Assembly: GCF_014334015.1 (NCBI RefSeq)
Contig: NZ_CP060488.1
Span: 372,001-436,000 of the forward strand
DNA length: 64,000 nucleotides
Direction of reading: 5' to 3'
Source of the DNA: Bacteroides sp. M10
GTDB taxonomy: Bacteria; Bacteroidota; Bacteroidia; Bacteroidales; Bacteroidaceae
Below, piece after piece: positions 1-8,381 of this stretch (positions within the stretch are counted from its first letter, which is position 1; the number at the start of each line of letters is the position of its first letter). The notes beneath the pieces are model-generated. The model searched no databases. It was not told the DNA's origin and was given only the letters and a program-made list of their open reading frames with translations. The position numbers were made by a program, and so were the translations under genes.

Positions 1-135
1 AAGCGGACATTGCAGACCTACCGTGACCGGGGGCTGCTGCCGTACAGCCAGATCAACCACAAGATTTACTACCGGACGGAGGACGTGGAGGCGTTCGTGG
101 AAGCCATGAGCCGGGAAATGACGGAGGACGAGTGA
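1..135 (+). CDS. Helix-turn-helix DNA-binding protein, C-terminal part
   Basis: The gene enters from the left edge, so only the last 44 residues are visible. They contain the pattern RTLQTYRDRGLLPYSQI followed by KIYYR and a short acidic tail, the winged-helix recognition region of MerR/excisionase-like HTH_17 proteins. The same pattern (RTLQDYRTQRLIPY) recurs in the next gene, so the two are tandem paralogues. They are one base apart (stop at 133-135, next ATG at 137) and probably co-transcribed. In Bacteroides conjugative transposons, small proteins of this type sit beside the integrase and act as excision or recombination-directionality factors. That role is inferred from family and position. 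Confidence 0.7.
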   Translation, partial: KRTLQTYRDRGLLPYSQINHKIYYRTEDVEAFVEAMSREMTEDE

Positions 136-136
136 G

Positions 137-454
137 ATGGAAGTGATCACAAGGGACACGGAGGAGGTACGGGCGTACTTCGAGGCGTTGGAAGAGGGCA
201 TGAGGTACCTCGACACGGTAACGGCGCACTTCCGCCCGGCGATGAACGGCGAGGTCTATCTCACGGGCGAGGACGTGTGCAGGCTGCTGCACATCACGCC
301 GAGGACGTTGCAGGACTACCGCACGCAACGGCTGATCCCGTACATATCGCTGCCGGGCAAGACGCTCTACCGCCAGTCGGATCTGCTGCGTATGCTGGAG
401 GAGAACTACGTGGACATGCGCCCAAAGCGCAAACGGGGGAAAAGTCCAACATAA
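137..454 (+). CDS. Helix-turn-helix excisionase-like protein
   Basis: This is a 105-residue protein. Residues 1-45 are helical and acidic; residues 46-90 carry the HTH_17-type winged helix (LTGEDVCRLLHITPRTLQDY, then LPGKTLYRQSDLLRML), and the tail is basic (RPKRKRGK). Proteins of this family bind DNA near integrase genes and influence excision in Bacteroides conjugative transposons. The gene follows a paralogous HTH gene by one base and converges on the integrase, with 93 bases between the two stop codons. Base composition is G+C-rich like the integrase, marking it as element cargo. It could instead be a transcription regulator of the transfer genes; the sequence alone does not decide. Confidence 0.75.
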   Translation: MEVITRDTEEVRAYFEALEEGMRYLDTVTAHFRPAMNGEVYLTGEDVCRLLHITPRTLQDYRTQRLIPYISLPGKTLYRQSDLLRMLEENYVDMRPKRKRGKSPT

Positions 455-547
455 ACGCACGGGGGTGTGCATCGGGAAATGCAGCGAAAGCAGGGACACC
501 GCATCGGAAGTTCCTGCCTTTGCCGCATTCTGCACCGGGGGAAGGCG

Positions 548-1843
548 TCAAGCCGTTTCCCGGAGGGAGCGGCGCACCCGCTTTCCGTCCTGTCTCCTGT
601 CCTTCTTCTCCAGCACGCTCCGCTGCATGGCGGCGAGGTTGCCGGAGATCGCCCGGAAATCGGAGCTTACCATCCTGTTGGTCACCTCGGCGTAGATCTG
701 GGTCGTGGAAATGTGCTTGTGCCCGAGTATCTTGGAGAGCGCCTCGATGGTGCCGCCGTTGCAGAGATAGACGGTCGTGGCGAAGGTGTGGCGGCTTAGG
801 TGGAAGCCGATCTCCTTGTGGATGCCGCAGGCTTTGGCTATCTGTTTGAGATGCCTGTTGCACACGCTGTTGCTGGGCATGGGAAAGACAAGGTCGCCTC
901 CGGCAAGCCCTCTGTAACGTTCTATCAGCTCCTTGGCAATCTCCATGAGGGGGACGTTGCTCGACACACGGGTCTTGGTGCGCCGGGTGATGATCCATTC
1001 CTCGCCGTCGAAGTCCATGCGCTGTATCTTGTCATGGGTGAGCGTCTTTATGTCAATGTAGCTAAGCCCGGTGAAACACCCGAAGAGGAACATGTCCCGC
1101 ACGAGGCTGGTCTGTTTCTTGACGAACACGGCGTTAGCCAAGGTGCGCAGCTCCTCTTCCGTGAGATAGCCCCGGTCGGTCTCCTGCATCTCAAGGCTGT
1201 ACTCGCCGAAGGGGTCGGTGCGGACGATGCCCCGCCGCCACGCCTTGTCGGTCAGGCTGAGCAGGGGCATGGTGTATATCCAGAGGGTGTTGGCGCTCAA
1301 TCCCTTCTCCACCCGCAGGTACTTGTCGAAATCGGCGATGATCTCCTTGGTCAGCTCCTTGTAAGCCATGTCGGTGCGCTTCTTCTTCTCCCAAAGGAAG
1401 GTCTTGAAATGGTTGTAAACAGCCAGATACTTGTTGTAGGTGGACTTGGCTCGCTGCCCTTTCTCGACCATCGCCTCAAACTCCCGGTTCATGTTCCCGA
1501 AGTCTTTGAGGATGCAGTTCTCCATCACGCCGACACCGAGGAAGGCGTTGCGCAGCTTCTCGGCTGTGACGAAATCCTCTTCCCGGAGGATGCGGTGGTA
1601 GTGGTTGGTGAGCCGGGCGGAGACCTCCTTCAGTTGCCCGTTTATCTCGTTTGCCTCTGCGGACTTGCCTTTCGCCTTGCCGTTCTCCCAGAGGTCGGGA
1701 GTGACGAACAGCTTGGTTCCCACCGCCTTGTCATCCCCGTCAACGGAGATTTTCACCATGATGGGGGCTTTCCCGTCCCGGTTTCTCACTGCGGATCTCT
1801 TGATGTAGAACGAGGTCGCAAACGTACTTCTCTTTGTTTCCAT
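548..1843 (-). CDS. IntDOT-like tyrosine recombinase (integrase)
   Basis: This 431-residue site-specific recombinase would integrate and excise the element at the left of the window. It has an N-terminal arm-binding region (about 1-100), a SAM-like core-binding domain (about 110-200) and a catalytic domain (about 220-400). Visible catalytic residues are Lys290 (RRTKTR), His348 and Arg351 (HLSRH), His375 (GHKH) and the nucleophile Tyr384 (TQIYAEV). The first catalytic arginine, normally in a TGLR context, is Ser261 (TGLSYIDI). The same Arg-to-Ser replacement is known in IntDOT of CTnDOT. The basic C-terminal tail after residue 400 is typical of the group. The ATG at 1843 gives the full-length family start. 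The gene is transcribed toward the interior of the element. Confidence 0.9.
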   Translation of the reverse strand: METKRSTFATSFYIKRSAVRNRDGKAPIMVKISVDGDDKAVGTKLFVTPDLWENGKAKGKSAEANEINGQLKEVSARLTNHYHRILREEDFVTAEKLRNAFLGVGVMENCILKDFGNMNREFEAMVEKGQRAKSTYNKYLAVYNHFKTFLWEKKKRTDMAYKELTKEIIADFDKYLRVEKGLSANTLWIYTMPLLSLTDKAWRRGIVRTDPFGEYSLEMQETDRGYLTEEELRTLANAVFVKKQTSLVRDMFLFGCFTGLSYIDIKTLTHDKIQRMDFDGEEWIITRRTKTRVSSNVPLMEIAKELIERYRGLAGGDLVFPMPSNSVCNRHLKQIAKACGIHKEIGFHLSRHTFATTVYLCNGGTIEALSKILGHKHISTTQIYAEVTNRMVSSDFRAISGNLAAMQRSVLEKKDRRQDGKRVRRSLRETA

Positions 1844-2198
1844 AACTCTAAAATTTTCGTTTCTAAAGGTAGTTACTTATTTCTTACCAAGAGCTATGCA
1901 AAACAAGGCAAATCGATGAAACAGAACTTGTTATGCTGTATATACCCCGTTTCGGAACCGGTAGCTGTTTAGTAGCCGAACTTTGTCCGAAAGGGGTGTT
2001 TTCAGGCATTTTATGCCGAAGCCTGCTTCAACCCGCTCTGCATACAAGATGCTGACCTGCATTTATTTATGTAGAACTTTGCTTTTCTTTGCGCCTTATG
2101 CCGATTTTTCTGATAAAAAGAATCTTTCGCCTGTGCTTTATCCGGTCATTCGCCTTCACTTTTATGACATTTTGTTACTTATTTATCAAATCTATTAT

Positions 2199-2206
2199 TA
2201 TATTTG
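2199..2206 (+). promoter_or_regulatory. Putative -7 element of the asparaginase promoter
   Basis: TATATTTG at 2199-2206 matches the Bacteroides -7 consensus TAnnTTTG, 26 bases before the asparaginase ATG. A TTTG at 2171-2174 could be the -33 element, but its 24-base spacing is longer than the usual 19-21. The upstream part of the gap (1844-2170) shows nothing else that I can assign. Confidence 0.5.
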
Positions 2207-2232
2207 CGAAAACAATCGCACAAAATCAGCTT

Positions 2233-3270
2233 ATGAGCCCATTAAATACTTCCGTATTGTTAATATACACCGGTGGAACAATTGGTATGATTGAGAATGC
2301 CGCGACAGGTGCTCTGGAGAACTTTAACTTCGAGCAACTGCAAAAGTATATCCCCGAACTGCAAAAGTTCAATTTTCCAATTGATACCTATCAGTTTGAT
2401 CCTCCGATGGATTCGTCGGACATGGAACCGGATATGTGGCGAAAGCTGGTACGCATTATTCATGACAACTACAATCGTTACCACGGCTTCGTCATCCTGC
2501 ACGGAACGGACACGATGGCTTATACCGCTTCCGCACTAAGTTTTATGCTGGAAGGACTGGACAAACCCGTCATTCTCACAGGTTCACAGCTTCCCATCGG
2601 CGTACTCCGCACGGACGGAAAGGAGAATCTGATGACCAGTATCGAGATTGCCATCGCACAAAACAAGGAAGGAAGGGCACTGGTGCCCGAAGTATGCATC
2701 TTCTTTGAAAATCACCTGATGCGGGGAAACCGTACGACAAAGATGAATGCAGAAAACTTCAATGCATTCCGTTCTTTCAATTATCCGGTATTGGCGGAAG
2801 CGGGAATCCATATTAAATATAATAATGTGCAAATTCACGGAAATGGTGAAGAGCGCGAATTGAAACCGCACTATTTACTGGATACCAATGTAGTGGTACT
2901 GAAGCTCTTTCCGGGCATCCAGGAAAATGTAATTGCCACCATTCTGGGGATTGAAGGTTTAAAAGCGGTTGTGCTCGAAACATACGGTTCGGGGAATGCT
3001 CCCCGAAAGGAATGGTTTATACGCCGGCTCTGTCAGGCCAGTGAACGTGGAATTGTGATTGTCAACGTAACACAATGCAGCGCAGGAATGGTAGAAATGG
3101 AACGTTACGAAACAGGATACCAGTTATTGCAGGCAGGTGTTGTCTCCGGATATGACAGTACAACGGAATCGGCAGTCACTAAATTAATGTTCTTACTGGG
3201 ACATGGATATACCCCGGATGAGGTACGCGACCGGATGAACCGTTCGATAGCAGGAGAGATAACTCTGTAA
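2233..3270 (+). CDS. ansA: Type I L-asparaginase
   Basis: This hydrolyses L-asparagine to aspartate and ammonia. The 345-residue length matches cytoplasmic type I asparaginases (E. coli AnsA is about 338), and no signal peptide is present. Both catalytic threonine signatures are visible: YTGGTIGM at residues 12-19, with the nucleophilic Thr in TGGT, and HGTDTMAYT at 90-98, with the second Thr-Asp pair. ILTGSQLPIG around residue 115 is also conserved. I chose the ATG at 2233 because the family N-terminus begins just before the first signature and a promoter-like TATATTTG lies at 2199; the open frame to 2089 would add 48 non-homologous residues. It is the first chromosomal gene after the left element. 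Confidence 0.93.
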   Translation: MSPLNTSVLLIYTGGTIGMIENAATGALENFNFEQLQKYIPELQKFNFPIDTYQFDPPMDSSDMEPDMWRKLVRIIHDNYNRYHGFVILHGTDTMAYTASALSFMLEGLDKPVILTGSQLPIGVLRTDGKENLMTSIEIAIAQNKEGRALVPEVCIFFENHLMRGNRTTKMNAENFNAFRSFNYPVLAEAGIHIKYNNVQIHGNGEERELKPHYLLDTNVVVLKLFPGIQENVIATILGIEGLKAVVLETYGSGNAPRKEWFIRRLCQASERGIVIVNVTQCSAGMVEMERYETGYQLLQAGVVSGYDSTTESAVTKLMFLLGHGYTPDEVRDRMNRSIAGEITL

Positions 3271-3316
3271 ACCTTCTATTTGTTTTATGCATTGAACAGA
3301 TTTAATCTGAATTTGT

Positions 3317-3348
3317 TTTGCGCGTTGAACAAATTATATCTATTTTTG
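3317..3348 (+). promoter_or_regulatory. Promoter of the orphan ATPase/radA pair
   Basis: TTTG at 3317-3320 and TATTTTTG at 3341-3348, separated by 20 bases, match the Bacteroides -33/-7 consensus well. The predicted start of transcription is about 20 bases before the ATG at 3374. Confidence 0.65.
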
Positions 3349-3373
3349 TCTTCTATAGTAAACATCTTAAAAT

Positions 3374-4573
3374 ATGGATACACTCATTAGAAGATATAAA
3401 AGGCTGTTAGCAGCTACTTCTACCGCCTATATCAGAAGCCTGATGGATACAATCAACTGGGATAACCGCCTGATTGCTATCCGAGGAGCCCGTGGAGTCG
3501 GGAAAACGACTTTAATGCTTCAATACTTAAAACTTCATTATGCTAATGATAGCCAAAGTGCCTTATATACGAGTTTAGACAGTCTATATTTCACGCAACA
3601 TTCTCTTAGTGAACTTGCCGAACAGTTTTACCTGAAAGGAGGAAAGTGCCTCTTTCTGGACGAAGTACACAAATATCCGTCATGGAGTAAAGAAATCAAA
3701 AACATATATGATGAGTTTCCTGAACTGAAAATAGTATTTACCGGTTCATCCTTACTACAACTTCTGAATGCGGAAGCCGACTTATCCCGCCGATGCATAT
3801 CATATAATATGCAGGGGCTATCCTACCGTGAATATCTGCACTTATTCCATCAGATTCAAATCCGTCCTTATACACTGGAAGAGATACTGGGCAATAGTGA
3901 TGGAATCTGTAATGCAGTAAATTCCCAATGCCGCCCTCTTGCCTATTTTGAAGATTATTTGAAACACGGATACTATCCTTTTTATCAGGAAGGAAATGCG
4001 GAATACTATACACGCATCGAAAATATAGCAAACCTGATACTTGAAATCGAACTTCCACAGCAATGTGGAGTGGATATCAGTAACGTACGTAAACTAAAAA
4101 GCCTGCTGGGAATCCTCTCCTCCGAAGTGCCCTTCATGGTGGATATCACCAAACTTTCTGCCATGGCGGAACTTTCACGGACTACCATTCTGGCTTATCT
4201 ACAATATCTGGACAGGGCTAAATTAATCCACCTTCTTTATTCGGATAATGATTCTATCAAGAAACTACAAAAGCCGGATAAGATTTATATGGAAAATACC
4301 AACCTGCTTTATGCATTGACCTTTAAGGATGTAAACAAAGGTACATTGAGAGAAGTGTTCATGGTAAACCAACTCTCCTATCAACATCGTGTAGAATATT
4401 GCACACGCAGTGCAGACTATACAATAGACAGCAAATATACGATAGAAGTCGGAGGAAAAAGTAAAGACGGAAAACAGATAGCCAATAGTCAGCAGGGATT
4501 TATCGCTGCAGATGATATTGAATATTCCGCTGGAAACAAAATCCCACTTTGGACATTCGGATTTTTATATTAA
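3374..4573 (+). CDS. Orphan AAA ATPase (AAA_14 plus DUF4143 type)
   Basis: This is a 399-residue predicted ATPase. The N-terminal AAA_14 domain has a Walker A motif (GARGVGKT, residues 38-45), a Walker B motif (LFLDEVHKY, about 93-101) and a sensor-like FTGSS near residue 125. The C-terminal half (about 190-395) fits DUF4143, with an HTH-like segment and a nuclease-fold-like end (YTIEVGGKSKDGKQI). Such proteins are common in Bacteroides, often in multiple copies, and their biological role is not settled; the ATP-binding assignment is secure but any target is unknown. It has its own promoter and lies 12 bases upstream of radA, so the two may be co-transcribed. A functional link to DNA repair is not shown by the sequence. 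Confidence 0.85.
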   Translation: MDTLIRRYKRLLAATSTAYIRSLMDTINWDNRLIAIRGARGVGKTTLMLQYLKLHYANDSQSALYTSLDSLYFTQHSLSELAEQFYLKGGKCLFLDEVHKYPSWSKEIKNIYDEFPELKIVFTGSSLLQLLNAEADLSRRCISYNMQGLSYREYLHLFHQIQIRPYTLEEILGNSDGICNAVNSQCRPLAYFEDYLKHGYYPFYQEGNAEYYTRIENIANLILEIELPQQCGVDISNVRKLKSLLGILSSEVPFMVDITKLSAMAELSRTTILAYLQYLDRAKLIHLLYSDNDSIKKLQKPDKIYMENTNLLYALTFKDVNKGTLREVFMVNQLSYQHRVEYCTRSADYTIDSKYTIEVGGKSKDGKQIANSQQGFIAADDIEYSAGNKIPLWTFGFLY

Positions 4574-4585
4574 AGGAGCAAGAAT

Positions 4586-5953
4586 ATGGCAAAAGAGAAA
4601 ACCGTATATGTATGCAGTAATTGCGGACAGGATTCACCGAAATGGGTGGGTAAATGTCCGTCGTGTGGAGAATGGAATACGTATGTTGAGGAAATCGTAC
4701 GGAAAGAACCCACTAACCACCGTCCGGTGTCGGGCATTGAGACACAGAAGCCCAAACCACTGGCACTTAGCGATATAGAGGCAGAAGATGAGCCACGCAT
4801 CAATATGCACGATGATGAACTGAATCGTGTATTGGGGGGCGGACTTGTACAGGGTTCTCTTGTCCTGATAGGCGGCGAACCGGGAATCGGTAAATCGACG
4901 CTCGTCATGCAGACCGTACTGCACATGCCGGAAAAGAAGATTCTTTATGTATCCGGTGAAGAGAGTGCACGACAGCTGAAACTTCGTGCCGACCGTCTCT
5001 CTGGCACTTCCAGCGATTGCCTGATCGTTTGCGAGACTTCACTCGAACAGATTTATGTGCATATCAAGAATACAAATCCCGATTTAGTGATTATCGACTC
5101 TATACAGACTATTTCCACCGAAAGTATCGAATCGTCTCCCGGAAGTATAGCGCAAGTCAGAGAATGTTCGGCGTCTATTCTTCGTTTTGCGAAAGAAACG
5201 CATACGCCTGTATTGCTGATCGGACATATTAATAAGGAAGGAAGTATTGCAGGACCTAAAGTGCTGGAACATATCGTAGATACTGTTCTTCAATTTGAGG
5301 GCGACCAACATTATATGTATCGTATTCTACGCAGTATCAAGAATCGTTTTGGTAGTACGGCAGAATTAGGTATTTATGAAATGCGTCAGGATGGGTTGCG
5401 CCAAGTGAGTAATCCTTCCGAACTTTTGCTAAGTCAGGATCATGAAGGGATGAGCGGGGTAGCCATTGCCTCCGCCATTGAGGGGATTCGCCCGTTTTTA
5501 ATTGAAACACAAGCTTTGGTAAGCTCTGCAGTCTACGGAAATCCGCAACGTTCGGCAACCGGTTTCGATTTGAGAAGAATGAATATGCTGCTGGCTGTTC
5601 TCGAAAAGCGCGTGGGATTTAAGTTGGCACAGAAAGATGTATTCCTGAATATTGCCGGAGGATTGAAAGTAAATGATCCGGCTATCGACCTGCCGGTTAT
5701 CAGTGCGATCCTTTCTTCCAATATGGATGCAGCCATTGAACCGGAAGTTTGCATGGCGGGAGAAATCGGTCTGTCGGGAGAGATACGTCCTGTGAATCGA
5801 ATTGAACAGCGTATCGGTGAAGCTGAAAAGTTAGGTTTCAAACGCTTCTTGCTGCCCAAATATAACTTGCAAGGGATCGATACCCAAAAACTGAAGATAG
5901 AATTAGTACCGGTAAGAAAAGTAGAAGAGGCGTTCAGGGCTTTATTCGGATAA
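4586..5953 (+). CDS. radA: DNA repair protein RadA (Sms)
   Basis: RadA is a RecA-like branch-migration helicase acting in homologous recombination and processing of recombination intermediates. All signature parts of the 455-residue family are present. The N-terminal C4 zinc finger has Cys10, Cys13, Cys24 and Cys27 (CSNCG and CPSCG). A RecA-like ATPase core follows, with Walker A GGEPGIGKST starting near residue 97 and the RadA-specific KNRFG motif near 252-256. The C-terminal part is the Lon-protease-like domain. The ATG at 4586 immediately precedes the zinc finger, so the start is well supported. It follows the orphan ATPase gene by 12 bases. Nothing is truncated. Confidence 0.96.
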   Translation: MAKEKTVYVCSNCGQDSPKWVGKCPSCGEWNTYVEEIVRKEPTNHRPVSGIETQKPKPLALSDIEAEDEPRINMHDDELNRVLGGGLVQGSLVLIGGEPGIGKSTLVMQTVLHMPEKKILYVSGEESARQLKLRADRLSGTSSDCLIVCETSLEQIYVHIKNTNPDLVIIDSIQTISTESIESSPGSIAQVRECSASILRFAKETHTPVLLIGHINKEGSIAGPKVLEHIVDTVLQFEGDQHYMYRILRSIKNRFGSTAELGIYEMRQDGLRQVSNPSELLLSQDHEGMSGVAIASAIEGIRPFLIETQALVSSAVYGNPQRSATGFDLRRMNMLLAVLEKRVGFKLAQKDVFLNIAGGLKVNDPAIDLPVISAILSSNMDAAIEPEVCMAGEIGLSGEIRPVNRIEQRIGEAEKLGFKRFLLPKYNLQGIDTQKLKIELVPVRKVEEAFRALFG

Positions 5954-6019
5954 GGCACTGATGCATAAATAGCCCGTTTTTCTAATTGGATAGTCGAAAA
6001 CAATATCAATAATAACTAA

Positions 6020-7672
6020 ATGACACAAGAATACCAACTCCGTATACTTCCCGAAATCGCAGCAAACGAACAGAAATTAAAGGAATATCTTTCTAAAGAA
6101 AAAGGTCTGAATTTACGTGACATCACCGCTACCCGAATCTTGAAACGGAGTATTGATGCACGCCAGCGGACTATCTTCGTCAATCTGAAGGTGAGGGCAT
6201 ACATCAAGGAAATGCCGCAAGAAGATGAGTACGAACGTACTATATATAATAATGTAGAAGGAAAACCGCAAGTGATTGTCGTTGGTGCAGGCCCCGGCGG
6301 CCTATTTGCTGCTTTACGCCTTGTTGAACTCGGATTACGCCCTATCGTCATCGAACGTGGAAAAGACGTGCGCGAACGTAAAAAAGACCTGGCACAAATC
6401 AGCAGGGAACACACTGTTGATCCGGAATCGAATTACAGTTTCGGAGAAGGAGGTGCAGGAGCTTATTCGGATGGGAAACTCTATACCCGGAGCAAGAAGA
6501 GAGGAAATGTAGATAAGATTCTGAACGTATTTTGCCAGCATGGAGCTTCGACTTCGATATTGGTGGATGCGCATCCGCATATCGGAACAGACAAATTGCC
6601 ACGTGTCATTGAAAATATGCGGAACACCATTATCGAATGTGGCGGAGAGGTACATTTCCAGACACGAATGGATGCATTGATTATTGAGAACGATGAAGTC
6701 AAAGGTATCGAAACAAATACAGGAAAGACCTTTCTCGGACCTGTGATACTGGCAACCGGACATTCGGCAAGAGATGTATATCGTTGGCTGGCTGCCAATA
6801 ATGTGACAATTGAAGCGAAAGGAATCGCTGTCGGGGTACGTCTGGAACATCCGGCCATGTTGATCGATCAAATACAATACCATAATAAGAATGGACGGGG
6901 CAAATACCTGCCCGCTGCTGAATACAGCTTTGTAACACAGGCAGAAGGCAGAGGAGTATATAGTTTCTGTATGTGTCCCGGTGGCTTTATCGTTCCTGCT
7001 GCCAGCGGACCGGAACAAGTGGTAGTAAACGGAATGTCTCCTGCCAACCGTGGGTCACGATGGAGTAATTCGGGAATGGTAGTGGAAATTCAACCGGAAG
7101 ATTTGGGAAATGAAGAATTAAAAATGAGGAATGAAGAATTGGCTGCGCAACAAGATGAACAGCTGATGGCACTGAACCCGAATTTAAAAAGTTCACAACT
7201 TTCAGAGATTAATTCACAGTTACTATCTGTTCTTCACTTTCAAGAGGAATTGGAACGTCAATGCTGGTTGCAGGGAGGCAGACGACAGACTGCTCCGGCA
7301 CAACGCATGCTGGATTTTACCCGCAAGAAATTGAGTTACGATCTGCCCGAGTCATCCTATAGTCCGGGATTGATTTCGTCTCCACTTCATTTCTGGATGC
7401 CATCATTTATTAGCAAAAGGTTATCTCTTGGTTTCCAACAATTCGGACGAAGCAGTCACGGATTCCTGACAAATGAGGCAGTAATGATTGGTGTGGAAAC
7501 ACGAACTTCTTCTCCCGTTCGTATCATACGCGATAAGGATACTCTGCAACATGTCACCGTTCGCGGATTATTTCCTTGCGGAGAAGGCGCAGGCTATGCC
7601 GGAGGAATTGTGTCTGCCGGGGTGGACGGCGAACGATGTGCAGAAGCAGTAGCCAACTATTTCAATCATTAA
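6020..7672 (+). CDS. FAD-dependent dehydrogenase (NAD/FAD-utilizing, YtfP-like)
   Basis: This 550-residue flavoprotein belongs to the uncharacterised NAD(FAD)-utilizing dehydrogenase group. Residues 1-85 form a small N-terminal domain with basic patches (ILKRSIDARQRTIFV). The Rossmann FAD-binding motif VVGAGPGGLFAALRL is near residue 90, ATGHSARDVY is a conserved middle motif, and the C-terminus has the second FAD-contacting glycine cluster (GEGAGYAGGIVSAGVDGERCAE). Its substrate is unknown. An unusual feature is a low-complexity stretch around residues 364-408 (NEELKMRNEEL and following), encoded by AT-rich repeat DNA that looks like an in-frame insertion. The gene is followed 16 bases later by a LuxR-type regulator gene. 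Confidence 0.88.
   Translation: MTQEYQLRILPEIAANEQKLKEYLSKEKGLNLRDITATRILKRSIDARQRTIFVNLKVRAYIKEMPQEDEYERTIYNNVEGKPQVIVVGAGPGGLFAALRLVELGLRPIVIERGKDVRERKKDLAQISREHTVDPESNYSFGEGGAGAYSDGKLYTRSKKRGNVDKILNVFCQHGASTSILVDAHPHIGTDKLPRVIENMRNTIIECGGEVHFQTRMDALIIENDEVKGIETNTGKTFLGPVILATGHSARDVYRWLAANNVTIEAKGIAVGVRLEHPAMLIDQIQYHNKNGRGKYLPAAEYSFVTQAEGRGVYSFCMCPGGFIVPAASGPEQVVVNGMSPANRGSRWSNSGMVVEIQPEDLGNEELKMRNEELAAQQDEQLMALNPNLKSSQLSEINSQLLSVLHFQEELERQCWLQGGRRQTAPAQRMLDFTRKKLSYDLPESSYSPGLISSPLHFWMPSFISKRLSLGFQQFGRSSHGFLTNEAVMIGVETRTSSPVRIIRDKDTLQHVTVRGLFPCGEGAGYAGGIVSAGVDGERCAEAVANYFNH
7109..7140 (+). repeat. AT-rich direct repeat inside the FAD dehydrogenase gene
   Basis: AATGAAGAATT occurs at 7109-7119 and again at 7130-7140, 21 bases apart, with AAAAATGAGG between. 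It translates to NEELKMRNEEL, so the duplication keeps the reading frame. The composition and wording resemble intergenic AT-rich repeats of Bacteroidota rather than coding DNA; the relation to such repeats is an inference. Confidence 0.6.
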
Positions 7673-7688
7673 TTAAACTTACACTAAA

Positions 7689-8291
7689 ATGAATTATCAA
7701 CCCGAAATAGCAATTATAGAAGCCAATACATTGACCTGTCTCGGTCTGAAAGGAATCCTGGAGGAAATGATTCCTATGGCAACCATACGGACTTTTCATC
7801 ACTTCAGCGAACTGATGGACGATACTCCCGATATGTATGCCCACTATTTCATTTCCGCACAGATTTACGTGGAGCACAATGCTTTCTTTCTCCCCCGGAA
7901 ACGAAAAACGATTGTATTGGCAAGCGACAGTCCGCAATTCCAACTATCCGGCGTACCTGTACTCAACATTCACGAATCCGAAGAAGAGCTGGTGAAAAAC
8001 ATATTGAAACTTCACCAACATGCTCACCACGACGGTTATCCGGTAAAAGATATGCCCCCCATGCCTCCGATGCAGCCTCATCAGGAAATTCTATCCGCCC
8101 GTGAAATAGAAGTGCTCGTACTGATAACCAAAGGGTTAATCAACAAAGAAATAGCAGATAAGCTGAATATCAGCCTGACTACCGTTATCACTCACCGAAA
8201 AAATATCACGGAGAAATTAGGCATTAAGTCCGTCTCCGGGCTGACTATTTATGCTGTAATGAACGGATATATCGAAGCTGACCGAATCTGA
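7689..8291 (+). CDS. LuxR-family regulator with degenerate receiver and His/Met-rich linker
   Basis: This is a 200-residue transcription regulator. Residues 135-198 are a clear LuxR/GerE helix-turn-helix (LSAREIEVLVLITKGLINKE, then LGIKSVSGLTIYAVMNGY). Residues 1-105 look like a receiver fold (IAIIEANTLTCLGLKGIL) but lack an obvious phospho-accepting aspartate at the expected position, so phosphorylation is doubtful. Between the domains, residues 109-131 are rich in His and Met (HQHAHHDG and MPPMPPMQPH), which could bind a metal; that is inference. The gene lies 90 bases upstream of a TonB-dependent receptor gene on the same strand and may regulate it. It follows the FAD dehydrogenase gene by 16 bases. 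Confidence 0.85.
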   Translation: MNYQPEIAIIEANTLTCLGLKGILEEMIPMATIRTFHHFSELMDDTPDMYAHYFISAQIYVEHNAFFLPRKRKTIVLASDSPQFQLSGVPVLNIHESEEELVKNILKLHQHAHHDGYPVKDMPPMPPMQPHQEILSAREIEVLVLITKGLINKEIADKLNISLTTVITHRKNITEKLGIKSVSGLTIYAVMNGYIEADRI

Positions 8292-8311
8292 CTTCTTAAA
8301 AAATAAGTCAT

Positions 8312-8349
8312 AATCCTAATAAATGAGGATTGACCGTCATCTATATTTG
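8312..8349 (+). promoter_or_regulatory. Inverted repeat and -7 element before the TonB receptor gene
   Basis: AATCCT at 8312-8317 and AGGATT at 8326-8331 form a perfect 6-bp inverted repeat with an 8-base spacer. TATATTTG at 8342-8349 matches the Bacteroides -7 element, and no TTTG -33 element is visible. The inverted repeat therefore lies about where the -33 box should be, as expected for an activator site. Binding by the upstream LuxR-type protein is a reasonable guess. Confidence 0.5.
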
Positions 8350-8381
8350 CCGTTACTTTGCACCAGATAAATTAACAGCAG

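Larger units (their letters stand above)
1..1990. mobile_element. End of an integrative/conjugative element (partial)
   Basis: The first 1.85 kb holds two helix-turn-helix genes and a convergent IntDOT-like tyrosine recombinase, the usual content of one end of a Bacteroides conjugative transposon. The DNA is visibly richer in G and C than everything after about 2100, which has normal Bacteroides composition; this is a composition boundary seen by eye, not a computed value. The right end must lie between the recombinase start at 1843 and the asparaginase promoter near 2200. The exact attachment site cannot be fixed because the other end is outside the window. The 1844-2170 stretch carries no gene that I can support. 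Confidence 0.7.

Noticed and set aside
1818..1827. Minus-strand GTACGTTTGC, matching the CTnDOT-type core GTANNTTTGC
   Set aside because: It lies inside the integrase coding sequence near residues 6-9 and the motif overlaps the Bacteroides -7 box, so chance is likely; no second copy was found at a plausible boundary.
800..1972. Long plus-strand open frame of 390 codons opposite the integrase, and another at 294-998 on the minus strand
   Set aside because: Both are shadows caused by high G+C content and strong codon bias of the integrase gene; they show no domain, and they conflict with a clear tyrosine recombinase.
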